Assembly: GCF_042665155.1 (NCBI RefSeq)
Contig: NZ_JBHTCG010000003.1
Span: 186,001 to 250,000 of the forward strand
Source: Sphaerisporangium rhizosphaerae
GTDB lineage: Bacteria; Actinomycetota; Actinomycetes; Streptosporangiales; Streptosporangiaceae
DNA: 64,000 nucleotides
Reading direction: 5' to 3'
The translations under genes were made by a program, and so were the position numbers. Shown here one piece after another: positions 37,990 through 47,443 of the stretch. The notes beneath the pieces are model-generated. The model saw only the letters and a program-made list of their open reading frames with translations. It did no database searches and was not told the origin of the DNA. Each line of letters starts with the position of its first letter. Position 1 is the stretch's first letter.

Positions 37990-38205
37990 GACCTGCCCCT
38001 TTCCCCCGTCAACGCCGCCCGGAGCCTACCCGGGAACCGTCCGTTCAGTCGGCGGCCGCCGGGGCGGACGGCGCCAGAGGACGTCCGGCCATCGACGGCG
38101 ATGCCCGGTGAGGCGGCCGAGCCGTCAGGGGTACGTTGGGAGGAGAGATCTCCTGCGCGCCGAACGCGCCCGAGATCCGTCGCGGACGTGATCGGGGGAG
38201 GCCGG

Positions 38206-38946
38206 ATGCTCGGGTTGCCCGACGGGGTCGGTGGATGCCTGTTCGACATGGACGGCGTGCTCACCCGCACGGCGACGGTGCACGCCGCCGCGTGGAAGGA
38301 GACCTTCGACGCGTTCCTGCGCCAGCGGGCCGACCGGACGGGCGAGGCGTTCGTCCCGTTCGACAAGGTGTCCGACTACGACAGGTATGTCGATGGCAAG
38401 AAGCGGCTGGACGGCACCCGCGCCTTCCTCGCCTCACGGGGCATCACCCTGCCCGAGGGCACGCCGGACGACCCGCCCGACGCGCCGACCGTGCACGGGC
38501 TGAGCAACCGCAAGAACGCCCTCGTGCAGAAGATCATGGACAGGGACGGCGTGGAGGTGTTCCCGGGCTCGCTCCGCTACGTCCAGGCCGTGCTGCGGGC
38601 CGGGCTCGCCACGGCCGTGGTGTCCTCCAGCGCCAACACCGCGCGCGTGCTGGACGCGGCGGGCATCGCCGGGCTGTTCCAGGCCCGGGTCGACGGCGAG
38701 GTCGCCCAGCGGCGCGACCTGGCCGGCAAGCCGGCCCCGGACATGTTCCTGGCCGCCGCCGAGGCGCTCGGCCTGCCGCCCTCGCGGGCGGCGGTGTTCG
38801 AGGACGCGCTCGCCGGGGTGGCGGCCGGCCGCGCGGGGAGGTTCGCCGTCGTGGTCGGCGTCGACAGGGCCGGCCAGGCGGACGCCCTGCGCGAGCACGG
38901 CGCCGACATCGTCGTCACCGACCTCGCCGAGCTGCTGGAGCGATGA
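38206..38946 (+). CDS. HAD-family beta-phosphoglucomutase-like enzyme
   Basis: A 246-residue HAD hydrolase-fold enzyme. The nucleophile motif is CLFDMDGVLTRT (Asp14, Asp16), then the helical cap HAAAWKETFDAFLR, motif II TAVVSSSAN, motif III at AGKPAPDMFLAAAEALGL and motif IV in VFEDALAGVAAGRAG. Cap type and DxDGVxxxT pattern fit beta-phosphoglucomutase, which turns beta-glucose 1-phosphate into glucose 6-phosphate. That is exactly the product of the GH65 phosphorylase whose gene overlaps this one by 4 bp (ATGA). The ATG at 38206 follows GGGGGAGG; upstream frame extension is not coding-like. Confidence 0.88.
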   Translation: MLGLPDGVGGCLFDMDGVLTRTATVHAAAWKETFDAFLRQRADRTGEAFVPFDKVSDYDRYVDGKKRLDGTRAFLASRGITLPEGTPDDPPDAPTVHGLSNRKNALVQKIMDRDGVEVFPGSLRYVQAVLRAGLATAVVSSSANTARVLDAAGIAGLFQARVDGEVAQRRDLAGKPAPDMFLAAAEALGLPPSRAAVFEDALAGVAAGRAGRFAVVVGVDRAGQADALREHGADIVVTDLAELLER

Positions 38947-41300
38947 TGATCCAGCACCCCGCGTTCGCGGTCGAGCCCTGGGCGGTGCGCGAGCATACCC
39001 TCCACCTGGACGTCCTGGCGCAGACCGAGTCGGTGTTCGCCCTGTCCAACGGGCACATCGGCCTGCGCGGCAACCTCGACGAGGGCGAGCCGCACGGCCA
39101 GCCGGGCACCTACCTCAACTCGGTCTACGAGCTGCGCCCTCTGCCGTACGCGGAGGCCGGCTACGGGTACCCCGAGTCCGGGCAGACCGTGGTCAACGTC
39201 ACCAACGGCAAGCTGATCCGGCTCATGGTGGACGACGAGCCGTTCGACGTGCGGTACGGCACCCTGCACGAGCACGAACGCGTCCTGGACCTGCGCGCCG
39301 GGACGCTGACCCGCCGCGCCCACTGGAGCTCCCCGACGGGAACCGAGGTGCGGGTCACCTCCACACGCCTGGTGTCCTTCACCCACCGCGCGGTCGCCGC
39401 GATCCACTACGAGGTCGAGCCGGTCGGCCGGCCGTGCGGCGTGGTCGTCCAGTCCGAGCTGGTGGCGAACGAGACCGTGGCGTACGAGACCGGCGACCCG
39501 CGCGCGGCGGCCGTGCTGGAGTCGCCGCTCGTGCTGGAGGAGAACACGCCCGCGAAGGAAGGAGTGGCCATCATGGTCCACTCCACGCGGGTCAGCCGGC
39601 TGCGGGTCGCCGCCGCCATGTGCCACGACATCGACGGCCCCGAGGGGACGCGCGTCGACGCCGACGGCGCCCACGACGTCAGCCGGGTGACCATCGCGAC
39701 ACGCCTCAAGCCCGGCCAGAAGCTGCGGCTGGTGAAGTTCTTCTCCTACGGCTGGTCGGCCAAGCGGTCCCGTCCCGCCATGCACGACCAGGTCGTCGCC
39801 GCGCTCGCCGCCGCACGGCTGGCCGGCTGGGAGGGCCTGCTGGCCGAGCAGCGGCGGTTCCTGGAGGAGTTCTGGGCCGGCGCCGACGTGGAGCTGGACG
39901 GCGACCCCGAGGTGCAGCAGGCCGTCCGCTTCGGGCTGTTCCACCTGGTGCAGGCTTCCGCCCGCCTGGAGAACCGGCCCATCCCCGGCAAGGGGCTCAC
40001 CGGGTCGGGGTACGACGGCCACGCCTTCTGGGACACCGAGATGTTCGTGCTGCCGGTGCTCACCTACACCTACCCCCGCGCCGCCGCGGACGCGCTCGCG
40101 TGGCGGCAGTCCATCCTGCCGAAGGCGCAGAAGCGCGCCACCCAGCTCGGCTTCTCCGGAGCCGCCTTCCCCTGGCGGACGATCAACGGCGAGGAGTGCT
40201 CCGGCTACTGGCCGGCCGGCACCGCGGCCTTCCACATCAACGCCGACATCGCCGACGCGGTCGTCCGCTATGTCGACGCCACCAAGGACACGAGCTTCGA
40301 GCGCTCGACCGGCCTGCCCCTGCTGGCCGCCACCGCCCGGCTGTGGTGCGCGCTCGGCCACCACGACGCGCAGGGACGCTACCGCATCGACGGCGTCACA
40401 GGCCCGGACGAGTACAGCGCCGTCGCCGACGACAACGTCTACACCAACCTGATGGCCGAGCAGAACCTGCGCGAGGCGGCCGAGGCCGCGAGCCGCCACT
40501 TCGAGCTGGCGCAGCGGCTCGGCATCACCCTCGACGAGATCGCCACCTGGCGCGACGCGGCCGCCTCCATGTACGTCCCCTACGACGAGCGGCTCGGCGT
40601 GCACTGCCAGAGCGAGGGGTTCACCCGCCACGCCACCTGGGACTTCGAGGGCACCCGCCCCGAGCAGTACCCGCTGCTGCTGCACTTCCCCTACTTCGAC
40701 CTCTACCGCAAGCAGGTGGTCAAGCAGGCCGACCTGGTGCTCGCGCTGCACCTGCGCGGCGGGGCGTTCACCCCCGAGGAGAAGCTCCGCGACTTCGCCT
40801 ACTACGAGGCGATCACCGTCCGCGACTCCTCCCTGTCCGCCTGCACCCAGGCGGTGATGGCCGCCGAGGTCGGCGCTCTCGACCTCGCCCACGCCTACCT
40901 GGGCGAGGCCGCCCTGATGGACCTGGCGGACCTGGAGCACAACACCATGGACGGGGTCCACATGGCCTCCCTCGCCGGGGCGTGGATCGCCCTGGTCTGC
41001 GGGTTCGGGGGCATGCGCGCCGGCGGGGGCCACATCTGCTTCGCCCCGAAACTGCCGCCGGGCATCACCCGGCTGGCCTTCCGGCTGCGGTACCGCGGAC
41101 GGCTGCTGCGGGTCGGCGTCACCCCCGCCTCGACGACCTACCGGCTGCTGTCCGGCCCGCCGATGACGCTCACCCACCACGGGCACCGGTTCTCCATCGA
41201 CGGCAGGCCCGTCACCCACCCCACGGTGAAGGTGTCCCCGCCGGAGGTGAGCATCCGCCAGCCGCCCGGCCGCGAGCCCGCCCCGCGCCAGATCCCCTGA
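38943..41300 (+). CDS. Glycoside hydrolase family 65 disaccharide phosphorylase
   Basis: A 785-residue GH65 enzyme. Members split an alpha-glucosidic disaccharide (maltose, trehalose, kojibiose or nigerose) with phosphate into beta-glucose 1-phosphate and glucose. The N-terminal beta domain starts MMIQHPAFAVEPWAVRE and has VFALSNGHIGLRGNLDEGEP; the (alpha/alpha)6 barrel carries GYDGHAFWDTEMFVLPVLTY and the general acid Glu490 in GVTGPDEYSAVADDN. HHxxxE-type hydrolase substitution is not seen, in keeping with phosphorolysis. Start overlaps the HAD gene stop, and pgi follows after 51 bp, so the three form one sugar-phosphate pathway. Which disaccharide is used cannot be told from sequence. Confidence 0.92.
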   Translation: MMIQHPAFAVEPWAVREHTLHLDVLAQTESVFALSNGHIGLRGNLDEGEPHGQPGTYLNSVYELRPLPYAEAGYGYPESGQTVVNVTNGKLIRLMVDDEPFDVRYGTLHEHERVLDLRAGTLTRRAHWSSPTGTEVRVTSTRLVSFTHRAVAAIHYEVEPVGRPCGVVVQSELVANETVAYETGDPRAAAVLESPLVLEENTPAKEGVAIMVHSTRVSRLRVAAAMCHDIDGPEGTRVDADGAHDVSRVTIATRLKPGQKLRLVKFFSYGWSAKRSRPAMHDQVVAALAAARLAGWEGLLAEQRRFLEEFWAGADVELDGDPEVQQAVRFGLFHLVQASARLENRPIPGKGLTGSGYDGHAFWDTEMFVLPVLTYTYPRAAADALAWRQSILPKAQKRATQLGFSGAAFPWRTINGEECSGYWPAGTAAFHINADIADAVVRYVDATKDTSFERSTGLPLLAATARLWCALGHHDAQGRYRIDGVTGPDEYSAVADDNVYTNLMAEQNLREAAEAASRHFELAQRLGITLDEIATWRDAAASMYVPYDERLGVHCQSEGFTRHATWDFEGTRPEQYPLLLHFPYFDLYRKQVVKQADLVLALHLRGGAFTPEEKLRDFAYYEAITVRDSSLSACTQAVMAAEVGALDLAHAYLGEAALMDLADLEHNTMDGVHMASLAGAWIALVCGFGGMRAGGGHICFAPKLPPGITRLAFRLRYRGRLLRVGVTPASTTYRLLSGPPMTLTHHGHRFSIDGRPVTHPTVKVSPPEVSIRQPPGREPAPRQIP

Positions 41301-41351
41301 CATCGAACGGCCGTCCCGCGGCCGCCCGCCCATCCACCGGAGGAACCACCG

Positions 41352-42983
41352 ATGACCACCACCCCGCTCCGCGAACGCGCCTCCTGGAAGGCGCTCAAGG
41401 AGCATCACGCCGAGATCGGCGGCCGCCACCTGCGAGAGCTGTTCGCCGAGGACCCGGGGCGTGGGGAGCGCATGAACGCCGAGGCGGCCGGGCTGTACCT
41501 GGACTACTCCAAGAACCGCGTCACCGGCGAGACGCTGGGCCTGCTCGCCGACCTCGCGCGCGAGAGCGGGGTGGAGGAGCGCCGCGACCTGATGTTCCGC
41601 GGCGAGCGCGTCAACACCTCCGAGGGACGCTCGGTGCTGCACGTCGCGCTGCGCATGCCCAAGGGTTCCACGCTGGTCGTCGAGGGGGTGGACGTCGTCG
41701 CGGAGGTCCACGAGGTCCTCGACCGCATGGCCGACTTCGCCCGGCGGGTCCGCTCGGGAGAGTGGACCGGGCACACCGGCAAGCCGATCAAGAACATCGT
41801 CAACATCGGCATCGGCGGCTCCGACCTCGGCCCGGTGATGGCCTACGAGGCGCTGCGCCACTACAGCCGCCGCGACCTGACCTTCCGGTACGTCTCGAAC
41901 GTCGACTCCACCGACATCGTCGAGGCCACCCGCGACCTGTCGGCCGAGGAGACGCTGTTCATCGTCTCCTCCAAGACCTTCGGCACCTCCGAGACCCTGG
42001 CCAACGCCCACTCGGCCCGCGAATGGCTGATCGCCCGGCTCGGCGACGAGGAGGCCATCGCCCGGCACTTCGTCGCGGTGTCCACCAACGCCGAGCGCGT
42101 CGCCTCCTTCGGCATCGACACCGCCAACATGTTCGGCTTCTGGGACTGGGTCGGCGGCCGGTACTCCATGGACTCCGCCATCGGGCTGTCCACGATGGTC
42201 GCCATCGGGCCGGAGAACTTCCACGAGATGCTCGCCGGCTTCCACGAGATGGACGAGCACTTCCGCACCGCGCCGCTGGAGCGGAACCTGCCGGTGCTCA
42301 TGGGCATGCTCGCCGTCTGGTACGTCGACTTCTTCGGTACGCAGAGCATCGGCGTCATGCCCTACGAGCAGTACCTCAAGCGGTTCCCCGCCTACCTGCA
42401 GCAGCTCACCATGGAGTCCAACGGCAAGCGCGTGACCCGCGACGGGCAGGTCGTCGACTACGACACCGGCCCGGTCTACTGGGGCGAGCCCGGCACCAAC
42501 GGCCAGCACAGCTTCTACCAGCTCATCCACCAGGGCACCCACCTGATCCCGGTGGACCTCATCGGGTTCGGCAAGAGCCTCAACCCGCTGCGCGACCACC
42601 ACGACCTGCTGATGGCCAACGTCTTCGCCCAGGCGCAGGCCCTGGCCTTCGGCAAGACCGAGCAGGAGGTGCTCGCCGACGGCACCTCCCCCGAGGTGGC
42701 CCCGCACCGCGTCATGCCCGGCAACCGCCCCACCAACGTGCTCCTCGCCGAGACGCTCACCCCGCGCCTGCTCGGCGTCCTGGTCGCGCTCTACGAGCAC
42801 AGCGTCTTCACCCAGGGCACCGTCTGGGGCATCGACTCCTTCGACCAGTGGGGCGTCGAGCTGGGCAAGGTCCTCGCCGGGCAGATCGCCCCCGAGCTGC
42901 AGAGCGACGGCGAGCCCGACCTCGCCCACGACTCCTCCACCAACACCCTGATCCGCCGCTACCGCGGCCTCAAGAACGCCTGA
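41352..42983 (+). CDS. pgi: Glucose-6-phosphate isomerase
   Basis: A 543-residue phosphoglucose isomerase, converting glucose 6-phosphate to fructose 6-phosphate in the cytoplasm. Both family signatures are present: DWVGGRYSMDSAIG near residue 260 and GQHSFYQLIHQG near 385 with the catalytic GEPGTNGQH. The phosphate site NIGIGGSDLGP is at ~153-163. Length is normal for the long bacterial/eukaryotic type. GGAGG lies before the ATG at 41352. It completes an apparent operon that would carry a disaccharide through beta-glucose 1-phosphate and glucose 6-phosphate into glycolysis. It may be the main or a second pgi of the genome. Confidence 0.96.
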   Translation: MTTTPLRERASWKALKEHHAEIGGRHLRELFAEDPGRGERMNAEAAGLYLDYSKNRVTGETLGLLADLARESGVEERRDLMFRGERVNTSEGRSVLHVALRMPKGSTLVVEGVDVVAEVHEVLDRMADFARRVRSGEWTGHTGKPIKNIVNIGIGGSDLGPVMAYEALRHYSRRDLTFRYVSNVDSTDIVEATRDLSAEETLFIVSSKTFGTSETLANAHSAREWLIARLGDEEAIARHFVAVSTNAERVASFGIDTANMFGFWDWVGGRYSMDSAIGLSTMVAIGPENFHEMLAGFHEMDEHFRTAPLERNLPVLMGMLAVWYVDFFGTQSIGVMPYEQYLKRFPAYLQQLTMESNGKRVTRDGQVVDYDTGPVYWGEPGTNGQHSFYQLIHQGTHLIPVDLIGFGKSLNPLRDHHDLLMANVFAQAQALAFGKTEQEVLADGTSPEVAPHRVMPGNRPTNVLLAETLTPRLLGVLVALYEHSVFTQGTVWGIDSFDQWGVELGKVLAGQIAPELQSDGEPDLAHDSSTNTLIRRYRGLKNA

Positions 42984-43009
42984 GCCCCGGGCGCCACACG
43001 ACGGACCGC

Positions 43010-43028
43010 CCCCGGCCCACGGCCGGGG
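43010..43028 (+). terminator. Hairpin after pgi
   Basis: CCCCGGCC (43010-43017), loop CAC, GGCCGGGG (43021-43028), 26 bp after the pgi stop. A strong GC stem without a T-run, as is common for actinomycete terminators. Confidence 0.6.
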
Positions 43029-43167
43029 ACGGCCCCGCCCAGGGTGCCCCGGGTCACGTGCGCCGGCGGCACAGCCGGTTTCCAATGGTGCGTACGGGAA
43101 CGGCGCCGGTGGGGCGGTCGGTCGGGGCCCCGCTGAACCTCGGGCCGCGCCGGTACGTCGAAGGGGT

Positions 43168-44460
43168 ATGTCCAACGACATGTCAGGGCGGTTGCCGAGG
43201 CGCGGGTTCCTGCTGGCGGCGCTCGCCGCCCTCGCCGCCGCGGGCTGCGGGGGAGGCGACACGCGCGTGCTCACGGCGTCAGGAGTCGGGCGCGAGACCC
43301 CTGCGGACGACGCCCCGGTCGCCGAGGTCGTCCGCGGCGTCACCGCCTTCGGGCACGCCCTGCACGCGGCCGCCGCCGACGCGGCGCGCAACACGGTGCT
43401 CTCGCCGCTGAGCATCGCCTGCGCCTTCGCCATGGCCAGGGCGGGCGCCGCCGGCCCGGCCGCGACCGCTCTGGACCGCGTGTTCGGCTTCCCCGCCGCC
43501 GGGCCGCACACGGCGTTCAACGCGCTCACCCGGCGCATCGTGACCGTCCAAGGCCCGCCGCCCCCGCCCGACCGGCGGGCCGAGCGCGACGCCCGCGAGC
43601 AGAGCGCCGGCCCGGTCGCCGGCATCGCCAACGGGCTGTTCGCCCAGGAGGGCCTGCCGGTGCGGCAGGAGTTCCTGCGCGTCCTCGCCGCGCAGTACGG
43701 CGCCGGGGTGCGCACCGTGGACTTCGGCGGGGACGCCGCCGGCGCCATCAACGCGTGGGTGGACGAGCAGACGGCCGGGAGGATCACCAAGCTGTTCGAC
43801 CGGCTGGACCCGGCGACCCGGGTGGTCATCGCCAACGCCGTGTACCTCAAGGCCGACTGGGAGCACCCGTTCGCCGAAAGCCCTCCCGAACAGGGCGCCG
43901 CCTTCACCCGGGCGGACGGCTCCACCGTTCGCGCCGACCTCATGCGGCTGCGCACCTCCCTGAGGTACGCGGAGGGGACGGGGTGGCAGGCCGTCGAGCT
44001 GCCGTACGTGAAGAGCGAGCTGGCCATGTGGGTGCTGGTCCCGCGGCGCGGCGGGTCGCCGGCCGATCTCCTCGCCCCCGGGACGCTCGGCCAGGTCGCG
44101 ACGGGGCTGCGGCCCCGGGCCGTGGACCTCGCCCTGCCGGAGTGGGACTTCGGCACCGGCCTCGACCTGGAGGCGCCGCTGCGCCGCGTCGGGCTGGGCG
44201 CGGTCTTCGACGGCGGCGACTTCTCCGGCATCGCCGAGGGGGCCTTCCTCGGCCAGGCGATCCACCGGGCCGACATCAGCGTGGACAAGTGGGGCACCGA
44301 GGCGGCCGCCGTGACCGGGCTGGCCTTCCCCACCGCGGGCCTCGCCGAACAGCCGATCGAGGTGCGCGCCGACCACCCGTTCGCCTTCGCGATCGTCCAC
44401 CGCCCGACCTCGGCGCCCCTGTTCATCGGCCACGTCGCCGACCCCACGGCCACCACCTGA
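43168..44460 (+). CDS. Serpin (serine protease inhibitor), Tat/lipoprotein-type export signal
   Basis: A 430-residue serpin. The N terminus has a twin arginine (RLPRRGFLLAALAALAAAGC) ending in a lipobox-like AAGC with Cys27, so it is probably a cell-surface lipoprotein. Serpin marks follow: NTVLSPLSIACAFAMARAGA (~75-94), ANAVYLKADWEHPF (~222-235), VDKWGTEAAAVTG (~372-384) as the hinge of the reactive loop, and HPFAFAIVHRPTSAPLFIGHV at the end. By the usual spacing from the hinge, the scissile bond falls near Ala390-Gly391, which would suit an elastase- or subtilisin-like protease; this is an estimate. The ATG at 43168 has GGGG very close; ATG 43180 is an alternative. It faces the LAL regulator across a strong terminator. 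Confidence 0.9.
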   Translation: MSNDMSGRLPRRGFLLAALAALAAAGCGGGDTRVLTASGVGRETPADDAPVAEVVRGVTAFGHALHAAAADAARNTVLSPLSIACAFAMARAGAAGPAATALDRVFGFPAAGPHTAFNALTRRIVTVQGPPPPPDRRAERDAREQSAGPVAGIANGLFAQEGLPVRQEFLRVLAAQYGAGVRTVDFGGDAAGAINAWVDEQTAGRITKLFDRLDPATRVVIANAVYLKADWEHPFAESPPEQGAAFTRADGSTVRADLMRLRTSLRYAEGTGWQAVELPYVKSELAMWVLVPRRGGSPADLLAPGTLGQVATGLRPRAVDLALPEWDFGTGLDLEAPLRRVGLGAVFDGGDFSGIAEGAFLGQAIHRADISVDKWGTEAAAVTGLAFPTAGLAEQPIEVRADHPFAFAIVHRPTSAPLFIGHVADPTATT

Positions 44461-44464
44461 CCCC

Positions 44465-44502
44465 GGCCGGCCGGGCCTCCGGAGGGGGAGGCCCGGCCGG
44501 CC
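44465..44502. terminator. Very strong bidirectional hairpin
   Basis: GGCCGGCCGGGCCTCC (44465-44480) pairs without mismatch with GGAGGCCCGGCCGGCC (44487-44502) over a 6-base loop, between the convergent serpin and LAL regulator genes. A 16-bp perfect GC stem should end transcription from both sides. Confidence 0.8.
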
Positions 44503-44551
44503 GCCCCCGGCGACCCAGGGAACGGCTCGGGAGAGGGATCGGTCCGGCGGT

Positions 44552-47443
44552 TCAGGGGGCGGTGAACAGGTGGAGGCGGTGGGCGGTGGCGGCGGCCTCG
44601 CCCCGGGAGGACACGCCGAGCTTGGCCAGGATGTTGGAGACGTGCACGCTCACCGTCTTGGAGGAGATGAACAGCTCGGCGGCGATCTCGCGGTTGCTGC
44701 GACCCGCGGCGACCAGGCGGAGCACCTCGTGCTCGCGGGCGGTGAGCCCCAGCCCGGCCTCTCCGGAGGCGGGCGGGGACGCGGAGGAGCCGTCCGAGGC
44801 GGTGAGGGAGAGCCGGGCACGCCGGGCGAAGGAGTCGATCTCGGCGCTGAGCGGCGTGGCGCGCAACCGGGCGGCGAGGCGAGCCGACCGGACCAGCCGC
44901 TCGCCCGCCTCCTCGCGCTCACCGGCGGCGAGGGCCGCCCGCGCGGCGCCGAACAGGCAGAGCGCCTCCGCGTACGGGTGGCACAGCGCGGCCCACGCGC
45001 CCACGGCCTTGTCCCACATCGGCCGATCGGCGTGCCCGGACAGGCGGGCCGCCTCGGCGGCGAAGGTCAGGCTGTGCGCCTCCTGCAGAGCCCCCTGGAC
45101 CTCCAGCCGCCCGGCCACCGCCCGCACCTCCTCCAGCAGCGGGCCCGCCGCGCGCAGGCACGTGGTGAGCACGGGCCAGGCGTACCGGGGGCTGGCCGTC
45201 AGATCTTGGTCGCGCAGGGCGTGTTCGACCAGGCGCGCCGCCTCGGCGTCACGGCCGCGCGCGAGCAGCAGCTCGACCTCCCGGCGCAGGTGCGGCAGTA
45301 GGGACTGGTCGCGGTAGGTGCCCGAGGCGATGACCTTCGCCGTGGAGAGGAACAGCGCCTCGGCCCGGTCGACGTCGCCGCGGGCCATCATGATGTCGGC
45401 CGCGAAGCCCTGCAGGCTCGCGCGGTAGGGCGCCGGCGGCCCGACCTCGACCGCGCGCTCGATGACCTCCAGCGCCTCGTCCCACCGTCCGAGCGAGAGC
45501 AGCGGCTCGGCCAGGTTGATCGCCAGAAACGCCCCGGAGGTGCGGGCCAGCCCGTACGCCTCGGCGTCGGCGATGCCCCTGCGGGCGACCTCGGCAGCCT
45601 GCTCGTGCCGGCCCGCCCCCTCCAGCGCGTCGGACTCGGAGATCGCCGCCCGCATGAGCGCATTGTAGGTGCCCGCGCGCTCGGCGATCTCCCGGGCCCG
45701 GGCGAACGCCGCCACCTGCGGGTCCAGCGGGGAGGAGTACTGGCAGCGCGTCCAGATGAGGGTGACCAGGGCGTTGGCCTCGGTGCGGGCGTCGCCCACC
45801 TGCCGGGCGACGCGGATGGCCTCCTCGGCCAGGCTTTCCTTGTCGGCCCAGGCGCGCGGGTCGTGAAGCATGCGCGACAGGCTCTCGAGAACCTGCGCGC
45901 GCAGCGACGAGGGAGGCTCGGCGGGAACCAGCTCGGCCGCCGCCCTCAGGTCTTCGATGTGCCCGGCGCGGCCGAGGTCGTAGCGGGTGAGGCCGCGCTG
46001 CCGCAGCAACTTGGCCGCCCGGAGGGGATCGGCGGCGGGGTCGATCTCGCGCAGCGCCGCCTTGGCCAGGGAGATGCTGCGCTCGAACTCGCCGGCCAGG
46101 TGCGCCACCGTGGTGGTCTGCCGCAGCACGTCGATGAAGTCGCGGCCCACGCGCTCGGCCGCGTCTGGCACCGAGTCCCACAGTTCGATCACCCGGGTGA
46201 GCATGCGCAGCTGCTCGTCGAAGGCCGCCGACTTGCGGGCCGCGGCGGCGGCGCGCCACGCGGCGTTCAGCGCGCAGGGGGCGTCGTGCGCGGAGTACCA
46301 GTGGTAGGCCAGCTCGATGGCGCCGCGCGTGCCGGGCAGCAGGGCGGGATCGTGCTCGAGCGCCTTGGCGAAGCGGGTGTGCAGGCGGGCGCGCTCGCCC
46401 GGCAGCAGCTCGTCGTGGACGGCCTCGCGGATCAGCGCGTGCCGGAAGGCGTACCCCTCGCCGTCGACCTGCAGCACGTTGCCCGCGACGGCGGGGCGCA
46501 GCGCCCCGGACAGGGCGCCGTCGTCCAGGCCGGTGGCCGCGGCCAGCAGACGGTGCTCGATGCGGGCGCCGCCCGCGCTGGCCGTCCGCAGGACCTCCTG
46601 GGTCTCCTCGGGAAGGCGCTCGACGCCGGCCAGGAGGAGATCGCGCAGCGACTCGGGCATCGGCCCGTCCTCGCCGCCGCTGAGCAGCGCCTCGACGAAC
46701 AGCGGGTTGCCCTCGCTGCGCGCGTAGATCACGTCCACGTCGAGGGCGGTGGGCTCGTGGGACAGGATGCTCGCGGCCTGCCGGACCACCTCGCGGCGGG
46801 TGAGCCTGCGCAGCTCCAGCCGGGTGACCCAGTCGATGCGGGTGAGCTCGGCGAGCAGGGGGCGCAACGGGTGGGTGCGGTGCAGCTCGTCGGAGCGGTA
46901 GGTGACCAGGGTGAGGATGCGGGTGTCGGGCCTCTGGTAGCGGGTGAGGAACGACAGCAGGTCGCGGGTGGAGCGGTCGGCCCAGTGGGCGTCCTCGATC
47001 ACAAGGACGGTGGGGCCCTGCTCGGCGAGCCGCTCCATCAGGCCGAGGACGTGCTCGAACATGCGGGCGCGCGCCTCGGGGCCGTCGTCGTCCGGCTCGC
47101 CGAACTCGGGCAGCAACCGGGCCAGGCCACGCGTGCGGCCGCCCGGCAGCAGCGCGGCGACGCCGTCATGGCCGAGATCGTGGGCGAGCCGCCGCAGGAC
47201 CGCGGTGAACGGGGCGAACGGCAGGCCGTCGGTGCCGAGCTCGAGACAGCCGCCGACGAGCACACGGGCGTCGCCGGCGCGGCCGGCGAACTCGCGGATG
47301 AGCCGGCTCTTGCCGACCCCGGCCTCGCCGCCGATGAAGACGGTCGTCGCCGAACGGGCGCGCACCCGGGCCAGGGCGTCGCGCAGGAAGGTCAGCTCGG
47401 CCCCGCGCCCCACGAACAGCGGACTCACCGAATGCCCGCTCAC
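44552..47443 (-). CDS. LAL-type LuxR family transcriptional regulator with AAA ATPase domain
   Basis: About 963 residues from the GTG at 47443. The N-terminal AAA_16 domain has PLFVGRGAELTFLRDAL, Walker A IGGEAGVGKSRLI and Walker B TVLVIEDAHWADRSTRDLL, then a DELH/TYRSDELHR sensor region. A long TPR-like helical middle follows. The C-terminal LuxR helix-turn-helix is LTAREHEVLRLVAAGRSNRE, IAAELFISSKTVSVHVSNIL, AKLGVSSRGEAAA. LAL (MalT-like) regulators are ATP-driven activators common in actinomycete secondary metabolism and sugar use. The frame is open to 47497, but VSGHSVSPLFVGRG at 47443 is the family-like start and follows GGGGGTGG. Targets unknown. Confidence 0.93.
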   Translation of the reverse strand: MSGHSVSPLFVGRGAELTFLRDALARVRARSATTVFIGGEAGVGKSRLIREFAGRAGDARVLVGGCLELGTDGLPFAPFTAVLRRLAHDLGHDGVAALLPGGRTRGLARLLPEFGEPDDDGPEARARMFEHVLGLMERLAEQGPTVLVIEDAHWADRSTRDLLSFLTRYQRPDTRILTLVTYRSDELHRTHPLRPLLAELTRIDWVTRLELRRLTRREVVRQAASILSHEPTALDVDVIYARSEGNPLFVEALLSGGEDGPMPESLRDLLLAGVERLPEETQEVLRTASAGGARIEHRLLAAATGLDDGALSGALRPAVAGNVLQVDGEGYAFRHALIREAVHDELLPGERARLHTRFAKALEHDPALLPGTRGAIELAYHWYSAHDAPCALNAAWRAAAAARKSAAFDEQLRMLTRVIELWDSVPDAAERVGRDFIDVLRQTTTVAHLAGEFERSISLAKAALREIDPAADPLRAAKLLRQRGLTRYDLGRAGHIEDLRAAAELVPAEPPSSLRAQVLESLSRMLHDPRAWADKESLAEEAIRVARQVGDARTEANALVTLIWTRCQYSSPLDPQVAAFARAREIAERAGTYNALMRAAISESDALEGAGRHEQAAEVARRGIADAEAYGLARTSGAFLAINLAEPLLSLGRWDEALEVIERAVEVGPPAPYRASLQGFAADIMMARGDVDRAEALFLSTAKVIASGTYRDQSLLPHLRREVELLLARGRDAEAARLVEHALRDQDLTASPRYAWPVLTTCLRAAGPLLEEVRAVAGRLEVQGALQEAHSLTFAAEAARLSGHADRPMWDKAVGAWAALCHPYAEALCLFGAARAALAAGEREEAGERLVRSARLAARLRATPLSAEIDSFARRARLSLTASDGSSASPPASGEAGLGLTAREHEVLRLVAAGRSNREIAAELFISSKTVSVHVSNILAKLGVSSRGEAAATAHRLHLFTAP

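Noticed and set aside
38577..44456. A 1,959-codon open frame on the minus strand
   Set aside because: It lies fully antisense to the HAD, GH65, pgi and serpin genes, has no domain, and is composed of the Arg/Ala/Ser/Pro-type sequence that high-GC genes give in shadow frames.
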